NCBI RefSeq assembly: GCF_026151205.1
Contig: NC_087081.1
Location: 7,931,246-7,995,245 of the forward strand
DNA length: 64,000 nucleotides
From: Bolinopsis microptera
Lineage: Eukaryota > Ctenophora > Tentaculata > Lobata > Bolinopsidae
Direction: 5' to 3'
Numbering within the stretch: position 1 is the stretch's first letter; every line of letters starts with the position of its first letter. Of the stretch, positions 25,701 through 32,893 are shown one piece after another. The notes below the pieces were generated by a model. The model made no database searches and was not told the DNA's origin. It worked only from the letters and a program-made list of their open reading frames with translations. The translations under genes and the position numbers were made by a program.

Positions 25701-28700
25701 GCGTAGGTACCTCTACAGGGAGGTTCCCCACTTCCGAGCTCACATTACAAAGGGGAAGCATGCCTAATGCCTTTCGAGATCACAAAGGGGAAGCCTCGAC
25801 TCCATGATCGTATATCGAGGGGTAGGTGCGGACTTCGAAAAACCAAACTTGAATCAACAAAATGCTGGCCAAAATTCATGTATCTTTGCTGTCAGCAAGG
25901 CCCAGACCCCCTACCCCCCGCCCCCCCCCCCCTCCCCGTCAGCATTTCCCAACCCCCCCGGCACCCATCGGCTGCTGACGTAAAATTATGTGAACACTCC
26001 CTAACTATTCTTTATCATGCTAATGTAATGAATCTCTTGCTTTGTATTGCAGGATGTGTGATGCACTGGTGCAAGTTATGTACTGGCCAATTAATATTGA
26101 GGGTGCTAGGTAGGAGGGTGTGGTAATTATAACTTTATATTATAGCTTAATCAGATAAATAAATAAACAAATAAACCCTAACATTATTATATACAGTAAA
26201 ACCCCGATTTACCGCAAACCCCGATTTACCGCGGCCATTTCCTTTCCCCCAAATAGGGCTTAACATGTATAATGTAAACAAACAAAACACCGATTTATCA
26301 CGGACCCTGATTTACCGCGGATGTTTCCTTTCCCCCAACTCCGCGGTAAATCAGGGTTTAACTGTATAATACAGCTTAACGTTTCAACCGAGGTTCAGAT
26401 GTATCTAGAATTAAGGTAGTTATTAGTTTATTAGTTTACCCTGTGTTAAGTAACCGTGCGTGAAGTGTCCATCGACAGATAACCAAATTGCCTAGTTTAT
26501 TAATGGGTAGCACTTTGAGTAGTGGGTAGTGGGATCAAGACAGGGGTCAATACAAATATTTTAGTATTTTCATTGAAGCTCAATTTTCCCGGCACCGCCC
26601 TCCAAAAAGAGACTGACCCTAATTCAACCAACGAAGGATTTTCATGCTTTGGAGACATGATAAAACTACAAAATCCACTTAAATCTCGCAGTGAATAAGT
26701 AACCACAAAATCCAAACAAAGCTGGATTGTCACGTGACAAAGCATAATGGTCATGTGACCCAAACACTTATCATACTTAAAAGAAAGATGTTGCAGCGTG
26801 AACAAAAACTCGCATGATTGTCCCTCATTTGACAAATGGCGACGCATCTTCACTATTCACAATAATTCTCTTTGTTGTAGGATGCTACTTAAAGCTCGGA
26901 GCAGAGTAGAGTGTTAGTACTGCAGTTCAACAGCAAGGTGTTGGTGTTGAACTAGAGCAATATAGGGGGGGGGGGGGGTGACACCCCAATATAAAAGCTT
27001 ACATTTCGTTTTGGGGTTTTTATCAGCATGGTTAAGTTAGACGTCTGAAAAATGTTTAATACCGAGTTTTAGTGATTAAGTAAGACTAGGATTTAAATTT
27101 TACCTTCTAGCAGCCCTTGAGTGACCAATTATACAGTAACCCACTATAGAGTGACCCACTTTAGTGACCAACTTCAGTGACCCACTATAGTAACCGAATA
27201 TAGTGACCCACTATAGTGACCCACCATAGAGTGACCTACTAGAGCTAGAGTAACGAACTTTAGTGACCAACTATATAAATACACACTAACAGTTACTATT
27301 TATCAGGAAGGCATGTCCACCCGCCGTACTGCTTACGTATTCTGCTTGGTTAGCCTACTAGCAGCTCTCACTTCAGGTGGCTATTTATTTAATTTTAAGT
27401 ATTAAAGTATCAATTTTGTAAAACGAATTCATCAAAACTTAAATAAGTAACTTAAATAACTAACTTAAACAACTAACTTAAACAACTAACTTAAACAACT
27501 AACTTAAACAACTAACTTTAATGACTAACTTTAATAACTAACAATAACAATAAACCCCTCTCAGATGCTCAATTCGTCTCTCTGCAAAACATAGCGAAAC
27601 TAGCGAAACTAACTGGCATGAAAGAGGAGATACAGACAGACGGAGGTGATATTATCGAGCAGTATGAGGCTCAGGAGATTGCCAGATCCCTCCAGATTTA
27701 GAGGGAGAAAATGTTGTGTGAGATTGATTTGTGGGCGTTTGCAGAGGATTTTTGAGGTGGTGTGAGTGATTTGAAATGAATTTTAGCATTGAATAGTTTA
27801 TAGTTGATGTAAATCGAAACTAACCGTTTTAAGCCTTTTTTAGTTGAGTGACTGTTTTAGTGACTGTTTTAGTGACTGTTTTAGTGACTGTTTTAGCGAC
27901 GGATATTGTAAACTTGTTGAAATTGTAAACTTGTTGAAACTTTGCATTACAATAATATGTATAATACGTGTGTATTATTTAATAAAACAACGATTCGACC
28001 ACTTGGTACCACTTCCACCTAGTAATAAAGATAACAATCCTTATTGATAAAAATAAACTGATGTTAAAAAAAGTTGTATCATAAACAAAACGATCAATAA
28101 TTCAAGAATAATCTAAAATTATTACTATAAGTAATACCTAATTTAACTATTAATCATAAAATTGCAAATTTACAGTTACCTAAGTACTGCCACGAATGCT
28201 AACACGATTGCACCTTCAATAATCCCCGCCTGAAATGAAATAGTTACAGTTAAATGATATTAATTTAGTTAAAACTCCACAACTTCTAAAGCACCATGTT
28301 ATTGAGTTCAGTATTGGATAACCCGGATAATATATAGATTTACTGAGAGTCAAGAGTGTTACCATGGTTACTGAAAGTGTACAAGTGTTACCATGGATAC
28401 TGTAACATGTAACCATGGTTACTGTAACATGTAACCATGGTTACTGTAACATGTAACCATGGTTACTGTAACATGTTGCCATGGTTACTATAACATGTTA
28501 CCATGGTTACTGTAACGTGTTACCATGGCTACTGTAACATGTTACCATGGTTACTGTAACATGTTACCATGGTTACTGTAACATGTTACCATGGTTACTG
28601 TAACATGTTACCATGGTTACTATAGTATCAAACCTCTTTAAAAGCGTAAGGTAGACCGAGTATCCCAGCTCCAACGAATGTGATGAAGATGTTACCATAG

Positions 28701-28756
28701 AGACTGATAACTGAAGATTCCTGGCCTCCACCTCCATCATGCATTACTAGAACCAT
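1724..28756 (-). CDS. SLC36/AVT-like proton-coupled amino-acid transporter (11 exons)
   Basis: Multi-pass transporter of the Aa_trans family, expected to move small amino acids with protons across lysosomal or plasma membranes. Exons on the minus strand are 28756-28634, 28229-28180, 25395-25302, 21758-21586, 9972-9826, 9551-9402, 8873-8713, 8463-8396, 2490-2339, 2057-1998 and 1811-1724. All have GT-AG borders and all phases fit, giving 421 aa plus stop. Exon 1 has the family TM1 signature (GNIFITFVGAGILGLPYAFK). Later exons show LSQVGFCCAYAIFIPHN, FFLGISMYCFEGAGMIL, a short TYP/MMFPVVKLL exon, and NMMRVSLVL with VGATCCTLLGFILPALFHLK. A second in-frame ATG lies at 28744. The gene spans 27 kb because introns hold an MFS gene, a 7TM gene, a secreted-peptide gene and a 5.7-kb satellite. 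I infer the family from sequence; substrate is unknown. Confidence 0.92.
2128..2215. repeat. Foldback (short inverted repeat) in transporter intron 9
   Basis: Two arms of about 38 bp (2128-2165 and 2178-2215) are near-perfect reverse complements around a 12-bp AT loop; the arms contain AATAAGGTTCAGT. It looks like a small MITE or a stable cruciform. It lies between exons 9 and 10 of the transporter. Confidence 0.8.
2446..8175. repeat. 44-bp satellite, about 119 copies, made of a 3' splice site
   Basis: Head-to-tail array with a period of 44 bp, running from the exon 9 start to 8175 and interrupted only by a LINE fragment at about 3675-4154. Read on the minus strand each unit is TTTTTCAG followed by AACATGATGAGAGTC and the next 20 bases of transporter exon 9. 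It is therefore the end of intron 8 plus the first 36 bases of exon 9, repeated. The unit nearest the gene (2461-2504) still carries the exon version (CAGTACCAG instead of CAGTACTAG). Variants (ATACTCTC, ACACTCTC, CATATT) cluster at 5.7-6.1 kb, which suggests local homogenisation. It fills almost all of intron 8. Confidence 0.97.
3675..4154 (-). mobile_element. Fragment of a non-LTR retrotransposon (C-terminal end) inside the satellite
   Basis: A 137-codon open stretch (about 4127-3714, minus) reads RLRWFGHVSRMPEDRLP and KHGKRSRGRPRKSL, typical of the region after the reverse transcriptase of LINE ORF2. The catalytic core is absent. It interrupts the 44-bp array between two otherwise normal units. 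It occurs once only, so it probably arrived after most of the amplification. Confidence 0.85.
8894..9240. repeat. 21-bp E-box/CRE minisatellite upstream of transporter exon 7
   Basis: About 15 copies of a unit CACGTGACAGTGTGGTTACAT or its TGATGACGT variant. It is the same family as the arrays at 1570-1723 and 12.2 kb. On the transporter strand it ends about 20 bp before the exon 7 acceptor at 8874. Long frames through it on both strands are repeat artefacts. Confidence 0.92.
10065..10942. mobile_element. TIR DNA element with TA target duplication (copy A, 878 bp)
   Basis: The ends are CCTTACTCGGGAATATTAT and the inverted ATAATCCCGAGTAAGG, both flanked by TA, as for Tc1/mariner-like elements. 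About 100 bp of subterminal sequence is also inverted between the ends. The middle holds a 98-codon protein-like stretch described separately. It lies in intron 4 of the amino-acid transporter. No transposase is visible, so it is non-autonomous. Confidence 0.8.
10364..10668 (-). pseudogene. Exon-like coding stretch inside the TIR element, function unknown
   Basis: Open for about 100 codons, from a plausible acceptor (TTTCAG then GGTGGACC at 10668) to a stop at 10364. The protein starts WTVILTFLAHEVSKLCHYF, continues with PRRFPIPSGGQEIKLRLTF, and ends in an Asp/Asn/Gly-rich acidic tail. The composition is unlike surrounding DNA and looks like a genuine terminal exon. I do not recognise the family. 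It may be a host exon captured by the element or a remnant of an element gene. The listed open frame begins with GTG, not ATG. Confidence 0.45.
11298..11418. mobile_element. Short MITE of the same TIR family (copy B)
   Basis: A 121-bp element with the same CCTTACTCGGG / CCCGAGTAAGG ends and TA on both sides. It is essentially two terminal regions joined with no interior. It lies in intron 4 of the transporter. Confidence 0.85.
11440..11534. mobile_element. Half copy of the same MITE (copy C)
   Basis: It contains one terminal region only, matching the right half of copy B and ending CCCGAGTAAGG followed by TA. The left end is missing. Confidence 0.7.
11610..11957 (-). repeat. tRNA-derived SINE (copy 1)
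   Basis: On the minus strand the head is tRNA-like: GGCTGGGTGGCTCAGTTGG (A-box region), then GGTTCGATTCC (B box). A body of about 270 bp follows, ending in GTTGGAATGTCC and AAAATAAGTG. The body matches the copy at 48.0-48.4 kb, including the block GAGGAGCTGCCCATTGCAG. It is not a functional tRNA gene, because the acceptor stem is poor and the SINE body follows. Confidence 0.85.
12196..12253. repeat. Short run of the 21-bp E-box/CRE repeat
   Basis: Two to three units of CACGTGATGTCATCACAC type lie directly downstream of the MFS gene. The gene's last coding bases and their downstream neighbour (about 12150-12182) are near-duplicates flanking these units. Confidence 0.8.
12263..14008 (-). CDS. 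SVOP-like MFS transporter nested in intron 4 of the amino-acid transporter
   Basis: Single-exon reading frame of 581 aa from the first good ATG at 14008 (MKSAIRRYF); the frame is open further upstream but only from GTG. It is a major-facilitator protein of the SV2/SVOP/organic-cation group, expected to carry small organic solutes in vesicle or plasma membrane. Twelve hydrophobic segments are visible. The MFS loop motif is clear (SPLSDKYGRRKVIM), and WIGRKETGY marks the second half. The loop between the halves has a Cys cluster (residues about 286-300, CKCCSSCCVSCCG) followed by an acidic run. The end, RETKGY then VSRTTK, overlaps a strong donor GTAAGT, so splicing to another 3' exon is possible. 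It is transcribed in the same direction as its host gene. Confidence 0.85.
   Translation of the reverse strand: MKSAIRRYFSKRSKTENAVQTDRVTLADRETQTSRNSTCSENSTLVESIKSSTQYFTAKEDEDYLNIGTVGAAIDQSGLGFGTLLFVLSPCLFIIFEGVELAIQSVVSNIVTCHWELDQHQLFLIEFGVVLGLFCGSTVCSPLSDKYGRRKVIMAMVSGLLVSGILTGFSTGFPMYLILQMTTGFFIGGGMAPVIALLVEVVPSRWKVSVLALRAAVRASGIAFAVLMSWLLNESMGWRAIILAVNVVHVPALLFLCLSDDNPRYSIAAGKKKEARRALEQIQSLNECKCCSSCCVSCCGDGKEEEEKEAGKSDSTGIAPEPAITGEGTTERRGTRDSPNPDYNLVPMTQDEENTGNNPHGSIGCACRLSGYNLPIADMMLLATYGFVVQALYYGYTFYESSLLEDEYCIRPHGFLVPTQPCIVDSDKLFHQAMTTLISPVGAILAAVSAIWIGRKETGYIIAFLLISFNFYFYNCPSSTPTSKMAFQCIITFVGILKCGADLLPYLVATEYFPTAIRGLGLSACITGSKFGAAVSIIVCQYGYNNHPFWVAGYLHVLSVLMLVVVFVSRETKGYVSRTTK
14293..16372. 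repeat. Inverted duplication of a tRNA-headed SINE, one arm split by a transposon
   Basis: The left arm 14293-14521 is the reverse complement of 14594-14740 joined to 16294-16372 (about 227 bp each), with an AT-rich loop of about 72 bp. Each arm contains a tRNA-like head (GTCAGTAGCTCAATTGGTAG, then GGTTCTGGGATCATTCC). The right arm is interrupted by the 1.54-kb TIR element at 14741-16281. The left arm is intact, so it shows the empty-site sequence directly. Confidence 0.88.
14741..16281. mobile_element. 1.54-kb non-autonomous TIR transposon with 8-12 bp target duplication
   Basis: Its ends are CATATCCAAAAA and TTTTTGGATATG (12-bp perfect inverted repeat). It is flanked on both sides by GGATCATTCCCC. 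Because the flank and the TIR share bases, the true duplication is 8 (ATCATTCC), 10 or 12 bp; 8 bp would suggest a hAT-type element. No transposase frame is visible. TTTCCTACATT recurs near both ends. Confidence 0.85.
16563..16877. repeat. 315-bp dispersed repeat, copy 1
   Basis: It starts ACTAGCAGGAACCCGT and ends near ATCGTCTCGCTTTATATATA followed by GTAAGAT. The same unit occurs at 28842-29169 and 55313-55767. The three copies are highly similar, have no terminal inverted repeat and no open frame. The family is unknown. Confidence 0.85.
17538..17621. promoter_or_regulatory. Cluster of five CACGTG E-boxes
   Basis: CACGTG occurs at 17538, 17551, 17562, 17596 and 17616, with a CCAAT motif at 17570 (CACCAATAG). 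The surrounding GC content is higher than the neighbourhood. It lies about 0.7 kb upstream of the 7TM receptor ATG and about 0.2 kb upstream of a 34-codon ORF (17829-17933, MTDRFDIQIDELL). It looks like a promoter or enhancer bound by bHLH-Zip factors, either host or transposon-borne. Confidence 0.55.
17959..18096. repeat. Four consecutive stem-loops
   Basis: Hairpin 1: ATGTAATCCC / GGGATTACAT (17959-17992). Hairpin 2: GTGCGC / GCGCAC (about 18008-18022). Hairpin 3: a perfect 13-bp stem CAGATCATCCCGC / GCGGGATGATCTG with a TAGC loop (18037-18066). Hairpin 4: ATAAACCC / GGGTTTAT (18071-18096). They lie between the E-box cluster and the receptor start. Confidence 0.75.
18339..20171 (+). CDS. 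Orphan seven-transmembrane receptor (two exons), nested gene
   Basis: Join 18339-18724 and 19484-20171, giving 357 aa. The start is the ATG at 18339 (MTSDYSTTYIGG); the frame runs a little further upstream only from TTG. Seven hydrophobic segments are visible: LAAYIIIQNSMIIYHYL, SSLLFILIAAADIG, YFFYVTSTLFVLVLTIV, CLAIFPSVGLILISV, a fifth near AIPGILVLICMF, IFMISFLYLLSISVYS and KFTLPLVNAALFPTILIL. The splice was chosen because exon 1 TPEC, joined to VLQERAL, aligns without gaps to [11 protein letters not shown] of the second receptor at 44.3 kb. The acceptor is CATTCTACAG. The donor falls inside a (GT)n run. The exon order suggests a rhodopsin-like or lineage-specific GPCR; the ligand is unknown. 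It lies in intron 4 of the amino-acid transporter, opposite strand. Confidence 0.75.
18720..18757. repeat. (GT)n/(CTGT)n microsatellite carrying the receptor's splice donor
   Basis: It begins at the last codons of receptor exon 1. Because every second base is a GT, the donor is one of several overlapping candidates. Confidence 0.85.
20260..20985. repeat. About 185-bp tandem repeat, four copies
   Basis: Units begin near AAAAGACAAAATAAGG and include TTTAATTTGCGATCGTTTA and TTTGAGTGTTTGATAGTG. Starts fall at about 20266, 20478, 20664 and 20848. It lies just 3' of the 7TM receptor. Confidence 0.85.
21759..24112. other. Transporter intron 3, part without recognised gene
   Basis: A 69-codon frame at 22216-22425 has no recognised family and no clear splice context. 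The rest shows nothing beyond AT-rich DNA and short direct repeats. Confidence 0.4.
24113..24876. mobile_element. Mariner-like TIR element, 764 bp, decayed
   Basis: The ends are CAGGGGGGCCAAAAGTCAGT and the inverted ACTGACTTTTGTCC followed by a C-run, each flanked by TA. About 35 bp is inverted (through CCATACGTTGG). No intact transposase is visible. It lies in transporter intron 3. Confidence 0.82.
25200..25301. repeat. 27-bp tandem repeat of the exon 3 splice donor
   Basis: On the minus strand exon 3 of the transporter ends CAG and the intron begins GTAATATTTCCTTGATT. Three more copies follow: CAG GTATTATTTTCTTGATT, CAG GTTATATTTCCTTGATT and CAG GTTTAATATTTTCTTGATT. Each repeat therefore re-creates a CAG/GT donor. 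Confidence 0.85.
25478..26001. mobile_element. PIF/Harbinger-like MITE, 524 bp
   Basis: The ends are GGGAGCGTTTACATAATATT and the inverted AATTATGTGAACACTCCC, flanked by TAA on both sides. A 3-bp TWA duplication is typical of PIF/Harbinger. The interior is C-rich and encodes no transposase. It lies in transporter intron 2. Confidence 0.8.
26194..26364. mobile_element. Pogo/Tigger-like MITE, 171 bp
   Basis: The ends are CAGTAAAACCCCGATTTACC and the inverted GGTAAATCAGGGTTTAACTG, with TA on both sides. The sequence ATTTACCGCGG recurs internally. No coding capacity. Confidence 0.85.
27313..27701 (+). CDS. Small secreted peptide gene (two exons, 66 aa)
   Basis: Join 27313-27376 and 27565-27701. 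Exon 1 encodes a textbook signal peptide (MSTRRTAYVFCLVSLLAAL, then TSG) and ends at a GT donor in phase 1. Exon 2 begins after CCCCTCTCAG in matching phase and encodes about 45 residues: DAQFVSLQNIAKLAKLTGMK, then an acidic region with IIEQYEAQEIARSLQI and a TAG stop. There are no cysteines in the mature part and no internal dibasic site. An AATAAA lies near 27980. It sits in intron 2 of the transporter on the opposite strand. Function is unknown; a secreted peptide hormone or membrane-active peptide are possibilities only. Confidence 0.7.
28390..28625. repeat. 22-bp minisatellite next to transporter exon 1
   Basis: About ten copies of CATGTTACCATGGTTACTGTAA type, each with a CCATGG palindrome. 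On the minus strand it begins about 10 bp after the exon 1 donor. Confidence 0.92.
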
Positions 28757-28841
28757 TAGTCAGTTAATTAGACTTAATCAGATCAATAAATAAATAAACA
28801 AATTCTAACACATGTTACACGTGGCTTTAACAATTAACTAA

Positions 28842-29169
28842 ACTAGCAGGAACCCGTCTAACCCTAAAATGGTGTCAAGACTCAAGAGACTAAAACAATT
28901 ATTACCTATTTAATTCGCGTTTTTGACACCACTTGGGGTACCAAATTTTGGGCTCTAAAACTCCTATTTCTTGGCCAATTTTTTATTTGTTCATGCTGAT
29001 TTGGAGGCCATTAAAGCATTTGACCCAGTCAAAAAAGTTTCAGTTGTATATCTTTCACGGTTTTTGCAGAAATTCGTGTTAAAGTTGATGCCGTGGTGTC
29101 AGTAAAATGGCACGGATAAATAAATATATATATATATATATATATCGTCTCGCTTTATATATAGTAAGA
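28842..29169. repeat. 315-bp dispersed repeat, copy 2
   Basis: Same unit as 16563-16877, same orientation, with an expanded (TA)n before ATCGTCTCGC. It lies just upstream of the transporter start. Confidence 0.85.
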
Positions 29170-29706
29170 TAATGATAATGCAAATTTTAGTAAAATTAGT
29201 TCGCCTTGGCCTTATCCTTAACTCCTTATTGACTCTGTTACTGTAAAATACACAACTCCGTCACATAAAAGACTGTACATAAAGGAAACTGAGATCTGGC
29301 AATACCTCAGATAAATGAAAAGTAATGATAAAGTAGTCCCCCGATATTTCGTATTTGGAGTGAAGGAAGTACCGAAATATTGAAAGTTCTACATTTAAGA
29401 TGGAAAGTTCGGTATTAAAAAATGCTTTATTCAGATATTATATGATACAAGGTATTTTAAGTTAAAAATTAAATGTCGGCATCTAGCTGATGAAACTAAG
29501 TACCTTAGGCTAAAACTTACTGCATATTATATAAAGATATAACTATGAGCATAATTATCATAATAGTTAGCATAATAAAATTACGAATTATCATTTTTTG
29601 AACATACAACTATTCCTTACTGAACATGACGTGATAGATTACACAATCAAAAGTTGTGACCAAGTTTGAGTATAGGGAAATTGTAACGTTGATAATTGTG
29701 CTATTA

Positions 29707-29915
29707 GGGGTCGTTCACATATTACGTAATCACTTTTTGGGCAATTTTAACCCCCCCCCCCTCCCCCTACGTAATTAGTTTTACACATAGCTATTGTGTC
29801 ACAATTACACTAGCGTTATCATTTGGAAACCCCCATCCCCCCCCCTTCGGCTGATTACGTAATATATGAACAACCCCCCTCCCCTCAGCTGATTACGTAA
29901 TGTGTGAACGACCAC
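29707..29915. mobile_element. PIF/Harbinger-like MITE, 209 bp
   Basis: The ends are GGGGTCGTTCACATATTACG and the inverted TAATGTGTGAACGACCAC, flanked by TTA on both sides. It has a C-rich interior and no coding capacity. Confidence 0.8.
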
Positions 29916-30418
29916 TTACTAACACGGCAGAGGACAATTTTAAGGTTCTAATAGTGGAGTGCGGTTTATCAGTTCCTTAGTTTGGCGCTATAACTTAAAC
30001 TTGTAAGCAGATGTACTACTTTGTTACTTTGTAGGGCTTCATAGAATCCTCTATCGGGCCATCGAAAAAGTCGACCCCCCGGACAGTGTAGAATTAACAA
30101 TTATTAAAATTTCATCGAACTTCAAAAATAATGGTCAGAAATACATAACACTGCACACGAAATTCAAAGCATGAAATGATGGTTAAAGTGGCAAGAAATA
30201 TCCGGGGTCGACCGTAGCTTGTTACCATGGTAACCGTAGCTTGTTACCATGGCAACTTTTAACGCGCAAATAACACTCTTAATGGTTTCTTATTCTAGTT
30301 CCCGTTCTTTTAAAGTCATAATAATCAATAATTATAAAGATATCAAGGAAATACAATAGAACCCGTATTATATACCGAGCTTATCAGGGGATGAGGGGAA
30401 ATTAAACGTGTATTATTA

Positions 30419-30945
30419 TTATAGAGGTACCCTGTATATAGGTACCCTGTATAGAGGTACCATGTATAGAGGTACCCTGTATAGAGGTACCCTGTATAGA
30501 GGTACCCTGTATAGAGGTACCCTGTATAGAGGTACCCTGTATAGAGGTACCCTTATTAGAGGTACCCTGTATAGAGGTACCCTGTATAGAGGTACCCTGT
30601 ATAGAGGTACCCTGTATAGAGGTACCCTGTATAGAGGTACCCTGTATAGAGGTACCCTGTATAGAGGTACCCTGTATAGAGGTACCCTGTATAGAGGTAC
30701 CCTGTATAGAGGTACCCTGTATAGAGGTACCCTGTATAGAGGTACCCTGTATAGAGGTACCCTGTATAGAGGTACCCTGTATAGAGGTACCCTGTATAGA
30801 GGTACCCTGTATAGAGGTACCCTGTATAGAGGTACCCTGTATAGGGGTACCCTGTATAGAGGTACCCTGTATAGAGGTACCCTGTATAGAGGTACCCTGT
30901 ATAGAGGTACCCTGTATAGAGGTACCCTGTATAGAGGTTCCACTG
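30419..30945. repeat. 15-bp array, about 35 copies
   Basis: Units of GGTACCCTGTATAGA are nearly identical. Because 15 is divisible by three, long open frames appear on both strands; these are artefacts. It lies between the transporter and astacin genes. Confidence 0.97.
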
Positions 30946-32060
30946 TACAGCCATTTGGTAAGATTGAGAGGGTACCATAATTTTAGAGAGAAGTTTGAAA
31001 TTTACAATTTATAAGGTTAAAAAGTTAAACGGAGAGAAAGTTGAGACATTAGAGTAAGACAACATGACGTGTTGAGGTTGAAATAATTAAAGTATGTACA
31101 CATCTTATTGAATTGATTTATAATTGATATAAACTATAATTCATTAAAGTTACATTGTATATTAAAGTACCACGAAAATTGAACGACTAAATTCTTTCTG
31201 GTTCTTAGAGGAAACCTAACATAAAAATTTTCAATCTCTAAGAGTCTAAGATTCGTCTAGATGCCAACTTTTATAATTCATGTATTTATATTCTAATAAC
31301 AAAAAGACTTGACCAAATATCATGTAATTTAACTCGCACACATTTATAATATTCATATTTTCAAAGATTTTTGAGTTTTTATCTAATAAAAACCCTTCCA
31401 CCATTCATTTTTGTCTCATTATATTCGGTGAACCATAAATTGATAAACTAATACAATATTAATTATATCTAAACGAATTTCGATAAACTCAGTGAGTTTT
31501 AATCTAATATATAATACAATCTAATATAATCCATTATAATCATGAACTCTGTAAATTTGAAATATTGTAATGATTTCTATTGCTTAAATAATCAGTTTGT
31601 CAAACAATAATATCGAGAGAAGTTAAAAAGTACATTATCAGAATATTCTGAATTCTGACTAACTAAAAACAAATTGTGTAAATTTGCATAATACTATAAA
31701 TAATTAGCATAATATAAAATCATAATATTATTACATAATCATATTAACACAGGAACACGAATTTATATTCACGATGAAATTTCAAGTCTTTTGATTTTTA
31801 GTCCAACAACATTCAAAACCCTAAATCTTGCAATCAAGAAAGCACTACAATATTATAGCAGTCAGCCTTATTTGTTATTAATAAGCAAAACGTTTTAAAT
31901 TTAACTACCCTTGATTGGGTAGCAGGCACTAATTTAAATAAAAAGTGGAAATAGTTCAAAAAGCAGCATGGTGACGTCACGTGATCACTGTAATGACGTC
32001 ACGCGAGCAGTATAATGAAGTCACGTGATGTCACGTGAGTAGTGTAATGACGTCAAGAAA
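30946..32060. other. AT-rich intergenic DNA
   Basis: No gene seen. At 31970-32055 a few degenerate units of the E-box/CRE 21-mer (GACGTCACGTGATCACTG type) lie immediately beyond the astacin stop codon. Confidence 0.5.
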
Positions 32061-32856
32061 TCAGAGCTCCTCGTCGCCAGAGTCACCGAACTCAAAGGTG
32101 TTGTGTTCCGGGGAGTCGTTATCGTCTTCAGTCACGGGACAGTCACGTGATATCACTTTCTCTTTCACTTCCCTAAGGGTATCACTTTCAATTTCGCTGC
32201 AGAGAAATCTCGAATATATTATCATGACTCAGGTATATTATAACAGCTTGTGAACCATTTGGCCATCAAAATGTATCTTTCAATAAAGAATAAACTAATA
32301 GCAAATAGGTACCCAGGTTTGTTGACAGTTTTGTAGCAAGGTTCCACACAGCACAACTTTACTGCTCGTCTGTACCTGCATTCCAAAATAGTTCACTCTA
32401 TTTTACTCAATTTAACTCAAATTTATTAAATCTTACTGAATCTGCTATCTATGTCCAAGTCAGAATATCTCTAAAACAGGATTCATTCATCCTACTGCAG
32501 GTACATACTATAGTAACCATGGTTACATATTACAGTAACCATGGTTACATTTACCCAGCTGCACTGGTACACCCAACTGGTACATCTACTCAGCTGTTAC
32601 TAACCCAGGACAGGTGTTACTCTTCCCGCCGTCCCTGTCCCTGGTACACAACCTAAACCTCAGCTGCATTCCTCGTCCACACTTCCGGTTACAGGGAGAC
32701 CACGGCGACCACCCCGACCATGAGGATTGATCTGAGAGGGATTAATGATGGGTCAGAGAGGGTAAGCGAGGGGTTCGTGAGGAGTCGAGGAGTCACTAGT
32801 CAGAGGGGTCATTTCTTAAAAAAGAAACAGACTAACAGACAAACAAACAAACAAAA

Positions 32857-32893
<37 letters not shown>

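Noticed and set aside
26500-26853. 117-codon minus ORF
   Set aside because: No family, no splice context, weak composition; possible old transposon remnant.
30408-30980. Open frames up to 190 codons (YRGTL repeats)
   Set aside because: 15-bp repeat artefact, equally long on the opposite strand.
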